In this document: positions 6,018-13,380 of the stretch, one piece after another
Layout: each line of letters starts with the position of its first letter
Position numbering within the stretch: position 1 is the first letter of the stretch
Source: Bacteroidota bacterium
Lineage (GTDB): Bacteria; Bacteroidota; Bacteroidia; Cytophagales; Cyclobacteriaceae
DNA: 15,683 nucleotides
Reading direction: 5' to 3'
Assembly (NCBI GenBank): GCA_023431285.1
Contig: JAEYXN010000257.1
Location: forward strand, 1-15,683
The notes under the pieces: generated by a model
Told to the model about the DNA's origin: nothing
The model's input: only the letters and a program-made list of their open reading frames with translations
Databases searched by the model: none
Position numbers and translations under genes: made by a program

Positions 6018-8336
6018 TCAGTTTCGTTCCGTCGATGGCCTCTTCAGCCAGAAACGCGCCTTCAGATCTCCCACCATCAGTAAGAATGAGCCGTCTTCAA
6101 CAAGCATCTCACCCTTTCGATTCGGATAGCTCAGGCAATTTTCAGGTTTGATTGTGAAAGTGAAGGTTTTTGACTCTCCGGGATTCAGCAATTGTTTTTC
6201 ATAAAACTTCAGCTCTTTAACGGGACGACTAAGCGTTGCCACTTCATCATGAAGAAACCAGAGCACAGCTTCTTTCCCTGGTCGCGAACCGGAGTTTTTC
6301 ACGGTCACGGATGCCGTAAGTTCACCATCAAGAGAAGTGAGCGTCGTATCCGAAAGTGTGAGGTTTGAATATTCAAACTTGGTATAACTGAGCCCTGCGC
6401 CAAAGGGAACCAGGGCGATAGGATTAGGAACTTCGTGTGCAAGGTTAACTTCACTGATCTTATGGTTGTGAGGCAGAAGCCTGTTAACGGAATAAGGATA
6501 GTTGAAACTCATCTTCGCACTTGGATTTACTTTCCCGCTGATTATCTCCGCTATCGCCTGTGCTCCTTCGAAGCCCGGCAAACCAGCGAAAAGCACTGCG
6601 TTACAATCATCATAGACATCTGTTATCAGCCTGGGCCGGCCCGCAATCATCACCATCACGACACGCTTACCGGAGGCTCGCGCAACTTTGATCAATTCCT
6701 TTTGTTCAGCAGGAAGATTAATATCCTGAATACTTCCAAAGCCTTCCGAATATGGCATCTCGCCAAGCGCAAGAACAACAACGTCCGCGCGCGCAGCTTT
6801 GGCCCGAAGATCTGCAGCATTGTTGGCCAGTGTGACGCTTGCGAACTCCTTTTGCATTGCGCCATATACTGTGAGCATGTCTTTCGGATAAATATCTTCC
6901 TGGGCGGGAATCCAACGCAATGTCCACCCGCCGGCGAGTGGTTGCTTAAGATTTGCATTTGGTCCGGCCAGGACGATATTCCTGACTGACGATGCGTCCA
7001 GAGGAAGCGTTGCATCGTTTTTCATCAGCACGATGCTCTCGCGCGCAGCCTCCAACGCCTTTGCACGATTATCAGCTGAACCCACTCGATCAAATCGATC
7101 ATTTCGCGGAAGCGGATGTTCAAACAATCCAAGCTCCAGCTTCAGGCGAAGAATACGACTGACAGAAAGGTCAAGACGTTCTTCCGAAATCCTGCCTTCA
7201 CTTACGAGCTCTCGCATCAAGTGGCAGAAGTTGGTAGTGTAAGGTGTCATTGCAACGTCTACGCCCGCAGTGATCGCCTGATACGTTGCCTCTTTTTCAT
7301 TCTCGGCAGTGCGATGGTTACGATAGAGGCGAATGATGTCCTCCCAATCCGTAACGGCCACACCTTTGAACTTCAGTTCATGTCGAAGAATATCAGTCAA
7401 TATCCAGGAGGAGGAGTGTACAGGCTCTCCGTTGATTTCACCGCTGTTAATCATTACTGTCTTGATGCCCGCATTGATGGCTGCTCTGAATGAAGGGATA
7501 TGGAACTCGTATAATGTTTGCTCGGAGAGATCAACAGGACCGCGATCAAAGCCATACTTGGGATCCGAGTAAGCAAAGAAATGCTTCGCGGTTGCGCCGA
7601 TTTTGTATGGCGCGATATCTTTGTTCTCCTGAACTGTCTTTACGAAAATTGTCCCCATCGTAGAGGCAACGTATGGTGATTCTCCAAGTGTTTCATAGAA
7701 TCTTCCCCATAGAGGTGTTCGGGCAAGATCGAGAACGGGCGCGAAAAGCCATTGATGTCCAAGGTCCGCAGTTTCAATAGCTGTAACGTGAGCCATATCC
7801 GCAGGGATCTGATTGTTATATGAAGCAGCGGTATTGATTGCGTGCGGGAAGACCGTTGCGCCTTCCAGGTAATTAGGACCATGCATGTGATCAATACCAT
7901 AGATCACAGGAATTTTTAACCTCGATACACGAAGATTGTATTCCTGGATATCCTTGTAGAACTGATACCATGTTTGAGGAGGTACGGCAATTCCGTTCAA
8001 AAACGATCCAACATGATATTTACGAATCATGCTACCCAGCTTCGCTGTATCCACTTTGATCTCGATGCTCAGATCAGCGCCGGCTCCCCATTGTGCGTTG
8101 GTCACAATTTCCGAGTTATTTATCTGAGTCATCTGACCGATCTTCTCTTCCACTGTCATTTGACTTAGCAGATCATTAATCTTTTCTTCAATCGCGCCGT
8201 TGTCTGATCGCTCGAACTTTCGCAGATCAGAAATTGATGGCCGCGCCGACTCGGAAGTTTTGGTATCAGGTGAACATGCTGAAAACACGCCGATGCAGAC
8301 TAAGGCAAACAGGATAAGATTTGTAAGAGATTTCAT
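6018..8336 (-). CDS. GH3 family beta-glucosidase, lipoprotein
   Basis: A 772-residue glycoside hydrolase of family GH3, BglX-like. The start is a lipoprotein signal peptide with lipobox FSAC and lipidated Cys21, followed by a Ser/Thr-rich linker, so it is membrane-anchored. Domain 1 (about 50-400) contains MTVEEKIGQMTQ, YGIDHMHG, KHF (251-253) and VTDWED with the likely nucleophile Asp330. Domain 2 (about 435-650) holds GEMPYSEGFGS, where Glu531 is the likely acid/base, and LFAGLPGFEGAQAIAEII. A fibronectin-III-like domain follows (about 670-765), giving the usual three-domain length. The family releases glucose or related sugars from beta-linked oligosaccharides. No SusC/SusD genes are next to it, so it is not in an obvious polysaccharide locus. 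A possible oddity is GES at 218-220, where many GH3 enzymes have GED. The start at 8336 is fixed by the signal peptide. Confidence 0.93.
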   Translation of the reverse strand: MKSLTNLILFALVCIGVFSACSPDTKTSESARPSISDLRKFERSDNGAIEEKINDLLSQMTVEEKIGQMTQINNSEIVTNAQWGAGADLSIEIKVDTAKLGSMIRKYHVGSFLNGIAVPPQTWYQFYKDIQEYNLRVSRLKIPVIYGIDHMHGPNYLEGATVFPHAINTAASYNNQIPADMAHVTAIETADLGHQWLFAPVLDLARTPLWGRFYETLGESPYVASTMGTIFVKTVQENKDIAPYKIGATAKHFFAYSDPKYGFDRGPVDLSEQTLYEFHIPSFRAAINAGIKTVMINSGEINGEPVHSSSWILTDILRHELKFKGVAVTDWEDIIRLYRNHRTAENEKEATYQAITAGVDVAMTPYTTNFCHLMRELVSEGRISEERLDLSVSRILRLKLELGLFEHPLPRNDRFDRVGSADNRAKALEAARESIVLMKNDATLPLDASSVRNIVLAGPNANLKQPLAGGWTLRWIPAQEDIYPKDMLTVYGAMQKEFASVTLANNAADLRAKAARADVVVLALGEMPYSEGFGSIQDINLPAEQKELIKVARASGKRVVMVMIAGRPRLITDVYDDCNAVLFAGLPGFEGAQAIAEIISGKVNPSAKMSFNYPYSVNRLLPHNHKISEVNLAHEVPNPIALVPFGAGLSYTKFEYSNLTLSDTTLTSLDGELTASVTVKNSGSRPGKEAVLWFLHDEVATLSRPVKELKFYEKQLLNPGESKTFTFTIKPENCLSYPNRKGEMLVEDGSFLLMVGDLKARFWLKRPSTERN

Positions 8337-8359
8337 TTTGGAAAAACCGATTTAACCGC

Positions 8360-8367
8360 CAAAATTA
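8360..8367 (-). promoter_or_regulatory. TAnnTTTG promoter element of the GH3 gene
   Basis: TAATTTTG on the minus strand fits the Bacteroidota -7 element TAnnTTTG exactly, 23 bases before the glucosidase ATG. No clean TTG appears at the expected -33 distance; only a CTG (8386-8384) lies near it. The 143-base region between this gene and the divergent cupin gene (8337-8479) should hold both promoters. For the cupin side I found only an imperfect TA-N3-TTTG-like site. Confidence 0.4.
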
Positions 8368-8479
8368 GGAACGAAAGCAAAGGCAGCCGCTAGGTTATAA
8401 TAAATGTTGCCGCAATCGTTTTCGTATTACTATTTGCCTTAGAAATCAGTCGCGTTTTTATTATAGTTAAACTGAATAT

Positions 8480-8980
8480 ATGTTATCGGTTGAATCGTTG
8501 ATTAAACAACTAAATCTGAAGAGGCATCGTGAAGGGGGGTACTATTCGGAAACATATCGCTCTAATGTAGTTCTTCCTGGAAATTCACTTCCAAAAGAAT
8601 TTGACGGACCTCGAAATATCTGTACCGCGATCTATTTTCTCATTCCATCGGGAGATAAATCACATTTCCATAAGATCAAATCTGATGAGCTTTGGTACTA
8701 CCATGGAGGTGCATCATTATCTCTGTACATATTGGAAAATGGAAAGTTGCGGATACACCGATTGGGATCACGAATTGACGAAGGTGAGAATTTTCAGGTT
8801 GTTGTTCCCGCGGGAGCCTGGTTTGGCGCTATGTGCAATGAGCAGAATTCTTACACGTTATGCAGTTGCGTGGTCTCGCCGGGATTCGATTTCGCTGATT
8901 TTGAAATGGCAAAGCGTCATGACCTCCTGATAGAATTCCCTCAATATCAGAATCAAATCACGATGCTGTCTTTAGAATAG
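8480..8980 (+). CDS. Cupin_5 (DUF985) family protein
   Basis: A 166-residue single-domain cupin of the DUF985/Cupin_5 family. The N-terminus has LIKQLNLKRHREGGYYSETYRS, close to the family pattern HPEGGYFRETYRS. The cupin core follows with TAIYFLIPSGDKSHFHK, then SDELWYYHGG. Candidate metal or ligand residues are His62, His64, Glu70 and His75. VVPAGAWFGA (108-117) and the SCVVSPGFDF strand (129-138) also match the family. It has no signal peptide, so it is predicted cytoplasmic. The biochemical role of the family is not settled; a sugar or small-molecule isomerase or binding function is possible from the fold alone. The gene is transcribed away from the GH3 glucosidase and converges on the nitroreductase gene with 28 bases between the stops. 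Confidence 0.88.
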   Translation: MLSVESLIKQLNLKRHREGGYYSETYRSNVVLPGNSLPKEFDGPRNICTAIYFLIPSGDKSHFHKIKSDELWYYHGGASLSLYILENGKLRIHRLGSRIDEGENFQVVVPAGAWFGAMCNEQNSYTLCSCVVSPGFDFADFEMAKRHDLLIEFPQYQNQITMLSLE

Positions 8981-9008
8981 AATTTATGACTATGCCGTTG
9001 AAGAGAAA

Positions 9009-9605
9009 TCAGTTGTCCGGAGATTTGAAAGGTTCGTTCATGACGAAGACGTCTTGCCGAAACCTTTCCCGCGGAGCAAATTCACGTTTCTTCAAATTCT
9101 CAGGAAGCGTGGATGGGTCGCCAGGATATCCCACAGCCATAAATACACCTACCTGAAAAGTGTCAGGGATATTTAGAAGTTGGATTGCCTTCTCCTCATT
9201 GAACCCCGCCATCTGTCGAACCTGCATCCCCAACTCCACCGCCTGAAGGGAAAGAAAAGCATTTGCTCCGCCAAGGTCATACAGCGCGTGAGCGTTTGGC
9301 CCTTCGTACCTAGTGAAGTTTCTTCTTGCAAGACTGAGGATCAAAAGAGGTGCATCCTTCGCCCAAATCTTATTTCCTTCGTCCAGAGGTTCAAAAAGTT
9401 TGTCCCAAAGGTCGGCCTGGTCTCGTGTCGCATAAATAAAAACCCAAGGCTGCTCATTTGTACTTGACGGTGCCCATCGTGTTGCCTCAAACAAAGACTT
9501 AATCTTTTCGGCCTCAACAAGTGCCGAAGAAAATGCTCTAACACTTTTGCGTCGTTGTATCTGTTCCAGAATAGGGAAGTGAATTTCTTGTGACCGTTCC
9601 ATCAT
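9009..9605 (-). CDS. Nitroreductase family protein (FMN-dependent oxidoreductase)
   Basis: A 198-residue member of the NAD(P)H nitroreductase family, typically a homodimeric FMN enzyme reducing nitro compounds, quinones or similar acceptors. The FMN-phosphate motif RRKSVRAF is at 18-25, WAPSSTNEQPWVFI at 44-57, and the helix DLGGANAFLSLQAVELG at 110-126. The C-terminal VGYPGDPS (158-165) is the usual end of the core. The start could be ATG 9605 or the next codon, ATG 9602. It lies 119 bases downstream of the small conserved gene at 9725-10198 and is probably separately promoted. Its convergent neighbour is the DUF985 cupin. The natural substrate cannot be named. The proximity to bshC is suggestive of thiol or redox metabolism, but this is only inference. 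Confidence 0.9.
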   Translation of the reverse strand: MMERSQEIHFPILEQIQRRKSVRAFSSALVEAEKIKSLFEATRWAPSSTNEQPWVFIYATRDQADLWDKLFEPLDEGNKIWAKDAPLLILSLARRNFTRYEGPNAHALYDLGGANAFLSLQAVELGMQVRQMAGFNEEKAIQLLNIPDTFQVGVFMAVGYPGDPSTLPENLKKREFAPRERFRQDVFVMNEPFKSPDN

Positions 9606-9724
9606 GATCTGCTTTGCATGTGATTAACTGACCGAAGAATGTATGCATTGACTCATCTCCAAATCTTAACCACTATCGTTCTGTTACTGTTTTATATACA
9701 AATGCCAGCGAGAAAAAGTGCCTG

Positions 9725-10198
9725 TTAGTTTCTTTTTGTCAACCCCTTTCCTTTCAATTTCTCCTTCCCTGTTTTTGAAAGAGCAGACGATCTTGTCATC
9801 GTAGAAATGTAAGCAGCTTTCCTGAATCGGAGGGCGCTCCAGTCTTCATCAATGGCAATCATTCGAACAGGTTCGAAGTCCTGCTTTCCCATCTCGTTCC
9901 AGCCCGTATCACGATTGAACTCACATTTGAATTTCTTCGACGTACCCTTCGGATAAGCGAACCAAAAAAGTCCATCACCTTTAATAAAGGGGCCAATCTT
10001 CTTGGCGAGGCGATCAACTTCGCTCTGCTTTGTCACAAAAGCAAGTACAAATGCTGCTTCATCTTTGGCTGGAATAGCCGTTCTGATTTCGGCCTCTGAA
10101 GAGATCGCTTTAGTATGCGTCTTAAAGCTATGAGGAGCGTTGATAATGTACAAAGGTGATTGGCCTTTGAAGTTCAATTTCTTGAAGATCGGATCCAT
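9725..10198 (-). CDS. Conserved protein of unknown function, DUF3052-like
   Basis: A 157-residue protein without signal peptide or membrane segment. I do not recognise a defined function. It has a Rossmann-like N-terminal half (LYIINAPHSF near 16-25 and AAFVLAFVTKQSEVDRL near 48-64). A conserved-looking block follows: GDGLFWFAYPKGTSKK (74-89), then EFNRDTGW (93-100) and AIDEDWSALRFRK (115-127). The WFAYPKGTS/NRDTGW pattern recalls proteins annotated as DUF3052, but I hold this loosely. The C-terminus is very basic (KTGKEKLKGKGLTKRN), which could bind nucleic acid. The gene starts 59 bases after bshC on the same strand, so it may be co-transcribed with bacillithiol synthesis. The coding call is strong; the family is uncertain. 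Confidence 0.72.
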   Translation of the reverse strand: MDPIFKKLNFKGQSPLYIINAPHSFKTHTKAISSEAEIRTAIPAKDEAAFVLAFVTKQSEVDRLAKKIGPFIKGDGLFWFAYPKGTSKKFKCEFNRDTGWNEMGKQDFEPVRMIAIDEDWSALRFRKAAYISTMTRSSALSKTGKEKLKGKGLTKRN

Positions 10199-10257
10199 CG
10201 GAAAAAAATCTCATTTGAAAGTTAAGGGTTTTCTCGAGTCGATCCAGCCAGAGGGCG

Positions 10258-11835
10258 TTACGATTTTCCTGAAGGAAGGCGATACACGTGGAACCGGAAA
10301 TCAAACGCATCCATAGTTCCTAATAAACGATCTACAAATGAATTGTCTTCCTGGTAGAAGTTCAGAAAATTATCAGTGCGTTCCTGAAGAGACCCGTTCG
10401 GAAAAAGCGCGTCTTTCACAAACTCTATTTGTCGAAGCTTGTCAGCATGTAGTCTTTTTTCAGCGCGTAAAAGTTTGCGTTCAATTTTCTTCAGACTATT
10501 CAGAGTGCGTTTCCCCTCTGCTCCCACGAACGGAGCCAGCGTCTTATCCACCTGTTCTGCCCTGGAACGAAGCTGCTCAAAAAGAGCAGAGATACTATTC
10601 CGCTCTGCTGTGACCGTCAGATTTCTTGGGGAGTGACGCAGCACCCAGTGATTAAAAAGATAATTCTTCTCTTCAAAAATGTCTTTTATGTTTAGTCCCG
10701 TCTTCGAAAACTTCCGTTCCACTTCGTTAGGAATTACCATTGCGAAATTGCGAGGCATCAGGATTGGAAACGGAACGTTATTAATGTTGAAGACCTGTTT
10801 GAGTTGAAGCCAATACACTACCTCTGCCGGCCCCCCTACGTAGGCGAGGTTCGGAAGAATCATTTCCTGGTAAAGAGGTCTCAGGATAACATTAGGGCTA
10901 AATTTTTCCGGCTGCTCAGCAATCAACGACTGTACCTGCCCCGTTGTAAAAGTTAGTGTGGTATCAATAACCTTAAATACATCGCCAGCCCTCTCGATCC
11001 GACCACGAACACCTTCATCCAGGTAAAAGAAGTTGACATCACGACAATGTACCTGACTCTTGTAACCCAGGTTCTCCAGTGCAGCCGTTGTTTTGTCAAC
11101 GCAGGGTTTGTATGTATTGTCAAGAATATCCGCCTTTATAACTGGCGCGAATACCTTTTTCAATTCGCGATCATCCGCATCAACGACTACGAGTCCTTCA
11201 TGTCCGAAAAGCGAATTCACATAATGACGTACGGCATCGCTGAGGGTTTTGTTTTTTGTATACGCTTCAAAAAAAATAGAAGTATCCCCGGGCAGTTCGT
11301 TCATCAGATCGGCGAGTCCGTTTGGACTAAATCTTCCTACTGCACCTTTCTGACTGGTCTTCCAAATGTATTTTTTTCCGTAAAGGCGGAAGTATTTGAT
11401 TTCATCATAGTCATGGTCTTCAGAAGCCATCCAATATACCGGAACGAAATTCTCAGCGGGATAAAGCTCTTTCAACCTTTTGCAGGCATTTATGACTGTG
11501 ACGATCTTATAGATAAAATACAACGGCCCCGTGTAGATGTTTAACTGGTGCCCTGTCGTAACGGTAAAAGTATTTTGCTCTTTTAGGCGTGCGATGTTTT
11601 TGGTCAGGAGATCCGATGCATCGATGTCATTGTATTGACGTTGGAGAACATTAACAAGCACCTCACGCGTTTCATTTGAAAAGGAGGCTTTCTTGTCGCG
11701 AATCTGACTGGCAAAGCTTTCAGTTTCAGGGAACCTGTTGTAAAAAGGTTTTAATGTTTCCTTTTGGTGGATGTAATCGAGAAAGAACGAATTGAACGCA
11801 TGGGTGTCAGCCAATGGAAATTTCTCGAGCTGCAT
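10258..11835 (-). CDS. bshC: Putative cysteine ligase BshC (bacillithiol biosynthesis)
   Basis: BshC is the enzyme assigned to the last step of bacillithiol synthesis, joining cysteine to glucosaminyl-malate. At 525 residues it is near the normal family length. The nucleotide-binding-like core has TVTTGHQLNIYTGPLYFIYK (91-110) and VPVYWMASEDHDYDE (131-145), the strongest family signatures. A long helical, charged region follows at about 410-466 and corresponds to the family's coiled-coil insertion. It is cytoplasmic. The partner genes bshA and bshB are not in this window, as is common in Bacteroidota, where they are scattered. It lies 127 bases downstream of rimO and 59 bases upstream of the small unknown gene, all on one strand. 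The family call is secure. The chemistry comes from family knowledge, not from this sequence. Confidence 0.93.
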   Translation of the reverse strand: MQLEKFPLADTHAFNSFFLDYIHQKETLKPFYNRFPETESFASQIRDKKASFSNETREVLVNVLQRQYNDIDASDLLTKNIARLKEQNTFTVTTGHQLNIYTGPLYFIYKIVTVINACKRLKELYPAENFVPVYWMASEDHDYDEIKYFRLYGKKYIWKTSQKGAVGRFSPNGLADLMNELPGDTSIFFEAYTKNKTLSDAVRHYVNSLFGHEGLVVVDADDRELKKVFAPVIKADILDNTYKPCVDKTTAALENLGYKSQVHCRDVNFFYLDEGVRGRIERAGDVFKVIDTTLTFTTGQVQSLIAEQPEKFSPNVILRPLYQEMILPNLAYVGGPAEVVYWLQLKQVFNINNVPFPILMPRNFAMVIPNEVERKFSKTGLNIKDIFEEKNYLFNHWVLRHSPRNLTVTAERNSISALFEQLRSRAEQVDKTLAPFVGAEGKRTLNSLKKIERKLLRAEKRLHADKLRQIEFVKDALFPNGSLQERTDNFLNFYQEDNSFVDRLLGTMDAFDFRFHVYRLPSGKS

Positions 11836-11962
11836 ATCACCGACAAGAATTGTTAAAAGGAATCATTATCATAGGCCGAATAACGGAAAGATAATCAAGA
11901 AAGTTTTAAATCTTTGATGTGCTCTTTGATGAGCGGTAAACCCAAAAGGCTTTAACAAATTA

Positions 11963-13279
11963 TTAACAGTCGACTGCGACACCGTGCAAGTCGAACTCCG
12001 TGGCCGATGTTATCCTGACGTTGGTGAAATCACCAATACGAAGATATTCATTCGGGCTTTCGATGATAACTTCATTATCCACTTCCGGCGAGTCAAACTC
12101 TGTTCTTCCAAGGAAAGTACCCCCCTCTTTCCGGTCAACGAGCACTTTGAATGTCTTACCTACTTTTTGCTGATTAAGTTCGAGCGAAATGCTTTCCTGA
12201 ACTTCCATGACTTCTTCCATCCGGCTTTGCTTCACTTCCTCCGGAACGTCATCGGAGAGGCTATGCGCATGAGTATTCTCTTCGTGAGAATAGGTGAATA
12301 CTCCCAGCCGATCGAACTTCTGCTCCGAAATGAAATCCGTCAGTTCTGAAAATTCTTTGTCTGTCTCTCCAGGGTGTCCCACGATCATTGTAGTGCGTAT
12401 CGCTATCCCGGGAACTTTGCTGCGTATTGTCCCGAGAAGTTCCTGTGTTTTTTCCCTGGTTGTCCCGCGTCTCATTAGCTGCAACATATTCGTCGAGGCA
12501 TGCTGAAGGGGAATGTCAAGGTATTTACAGATGTTTGGTCTCTCGGCCATCGTCTCTAATACATCCAGAGGAAATCCGGATGGGAACGCGTAATGAAGGC
12601 GAATCCATTCAACACCAGGAACATCAGAAAGGTATTTCATTAAATCGGCGAGATTCCGCTTACGATAAAGATCCAGCCCATAGTATGTTGAATCCTGAGC
12701 AATGAGAAGTAATTCCTTCGTGCCGGCCTTCACCAGATTCTTTGCTTCCAGAACCAATTCTTCAATCGGCCTTGAGACGTGCTTTCCACGCATCAGCGGG
12801 ATGGCACAAAATGAACAAGGGCGATCACATCCTTCTGAAATTTTCAGGTATGCGAAGTGACTTGGATTGGTAAGGATGCGCTCACCAACAAGCTCCTGTT
12901 TATAATCCGCCTTAAAAGTTTTCAGAATGCGGGACAGATCCCGGGTTCCAAACCAGGCATCCACTTCAGGAATTTCTTTTTCCAGATCCTGACTGTACCG
13001 CTGGCTAAGGCAACCTGTAACATATAATTTATCAACTACACCCTCTCCTTTAGCATCAACGTATCGCAAAATTGTGTCAATGGATTCCTGCTTGGCATTA
13101 TCTATGAATCCGCAAGTATTGATGATGACAACATTCGAGTCATCCGACGCTGATTCGTGTACAGTCTCAATACCGTTGCCACGGAGTTGAGTGAGTAGCA
13201 CTTCAGAGTCGACCAGATTTTTCGAACAGCCAAGCGTTACAATATTGACTTTGGTCTTACGGTTTCCTTTAGTTTTCAA
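11963..13279 (-). CDS. rimO: Ribosomal protein S12 methylthiotransferase RimO
   Basis: RimO is a radical-SAM enzyme with two iron-sulfur clusters that methylthiolates the conserved aspartate of ribosomal protein S12. The 438-residue length is normal. The N-terminal UPF0004 domain has cluster cysteines Cys18 (VTLGCSKN), Cys56 (NTCGFI) and Cys90 (VTGCLSQRY). The radical-SAM cysteines are in EGCDRPCSFC (Cys151, Cys155, Cys158). IPLQHAS (266-272) and a C-terminal TRAM domain (about 375-436) complete it. LGCSKNLVDSE and DAWFGTRD distinguish RimO from the related MiaB. The start is a TTG at 13279: a stop lies 33 bases upstream in frame and no ATG is available before the motifs. A TAnnTTTG element sits 22 bases upstream. 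The gene lies between the divergent DUF6452 gene and bshC. Confidence 0.95.
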   Translation of the reverse strand: MKTKGNRKTKVNIVTLGCSKNLVDSEVLLTQLRGNGIETVHESASDDSNVVIINTCGFIDNAKQESIDTILRYVDAKGEGVVDKLYVTGCLSQRYSQDLEKEIPEVDAWFGTRDLSRILKTFKADYKQELVGERILTNPSHFAYLKISEGCDRPCSFCAIPLMRGKHVSRPIEELVLEAKNLVKAGTKELLLIAQDSTYYGLDLYRKRNLADLMKYLSDVPGVEWIRLHYAFPSGFPLDVLETMAERPNICKYLDIPLQHASTNMLQLMRRGTTREKTQELLGTIRSKVPGIAIRTTMIVGHPGETDKEFSELTDFISEQKFDRLGVFTYSHEENTHAHSLSDDVPEEVKQSRMEEVMEVQESISLELNQQKVGKTFKVLVDRKEGGTFLGRTEFDSPEVDNEVIIESPNEYLRIGDFTNVRITSATEFDLHGVAVDC

Positions 13280-13301
13280 GATGTTAGGTATAATTGGAAG
13301 G

Positions 13302-13309
13302 CAAAAATA
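13302..13309 (-). promoter_or_regulatory. TAnnTTTG promoter element of rimO
   Basis: TATTTTTG on the minus strand is an exact TAnnTTTG match, 22 bases before the TTG start of rimO. A -33 TTG is not clear. Its position implies that rimO has its own promoter, which also suits the strand switch immediately upstream. Confidence 0.4.
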
Positions 13310-13333
13310 CTAAAAATAAAAAGGGCAGAGAAT

Positions 13334-13362
13334 TTGGCCTTCTGATCGTTACTATATCTTTA
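13334..13362 (+). promoter_or_regulatory. Candidate promoter of the DUF6452-DUF6048 pair
   Basis: TTG (13334-13336) is followed after 18 bases by TATCTTTA (13355-13362), seven of eight positions of TAnnTTTG. A transcript from here would start around 13368-13370, just upstream of the GTG at 13381. This supports the downstream GTG rather than the TTG at 13294 as the start of the lipoprotein gene. Confidence 0.5.
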
Positions 13363-13380
13363 CAGGCGCAATTGAAAACC

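Noticed and set aside
6435..6989. A 184-residue plus-strand frame inside the GH3 gene.
   Set aside because: Antisense to a fully supported enzyme; the protein has no family resemblance.
8430..8440. Possible TAnnTTTG promoter for the cupin gene (TACTATTTG).
   Set aside because: It has three bases instead of two between TA and TTTG, and no well-placed TTG upstream.
11047..11544. A 165-residue plus-strand frame inside bshC.
   Set aside because: Antisense shadow of bshC, covering its best-conserved motifs.
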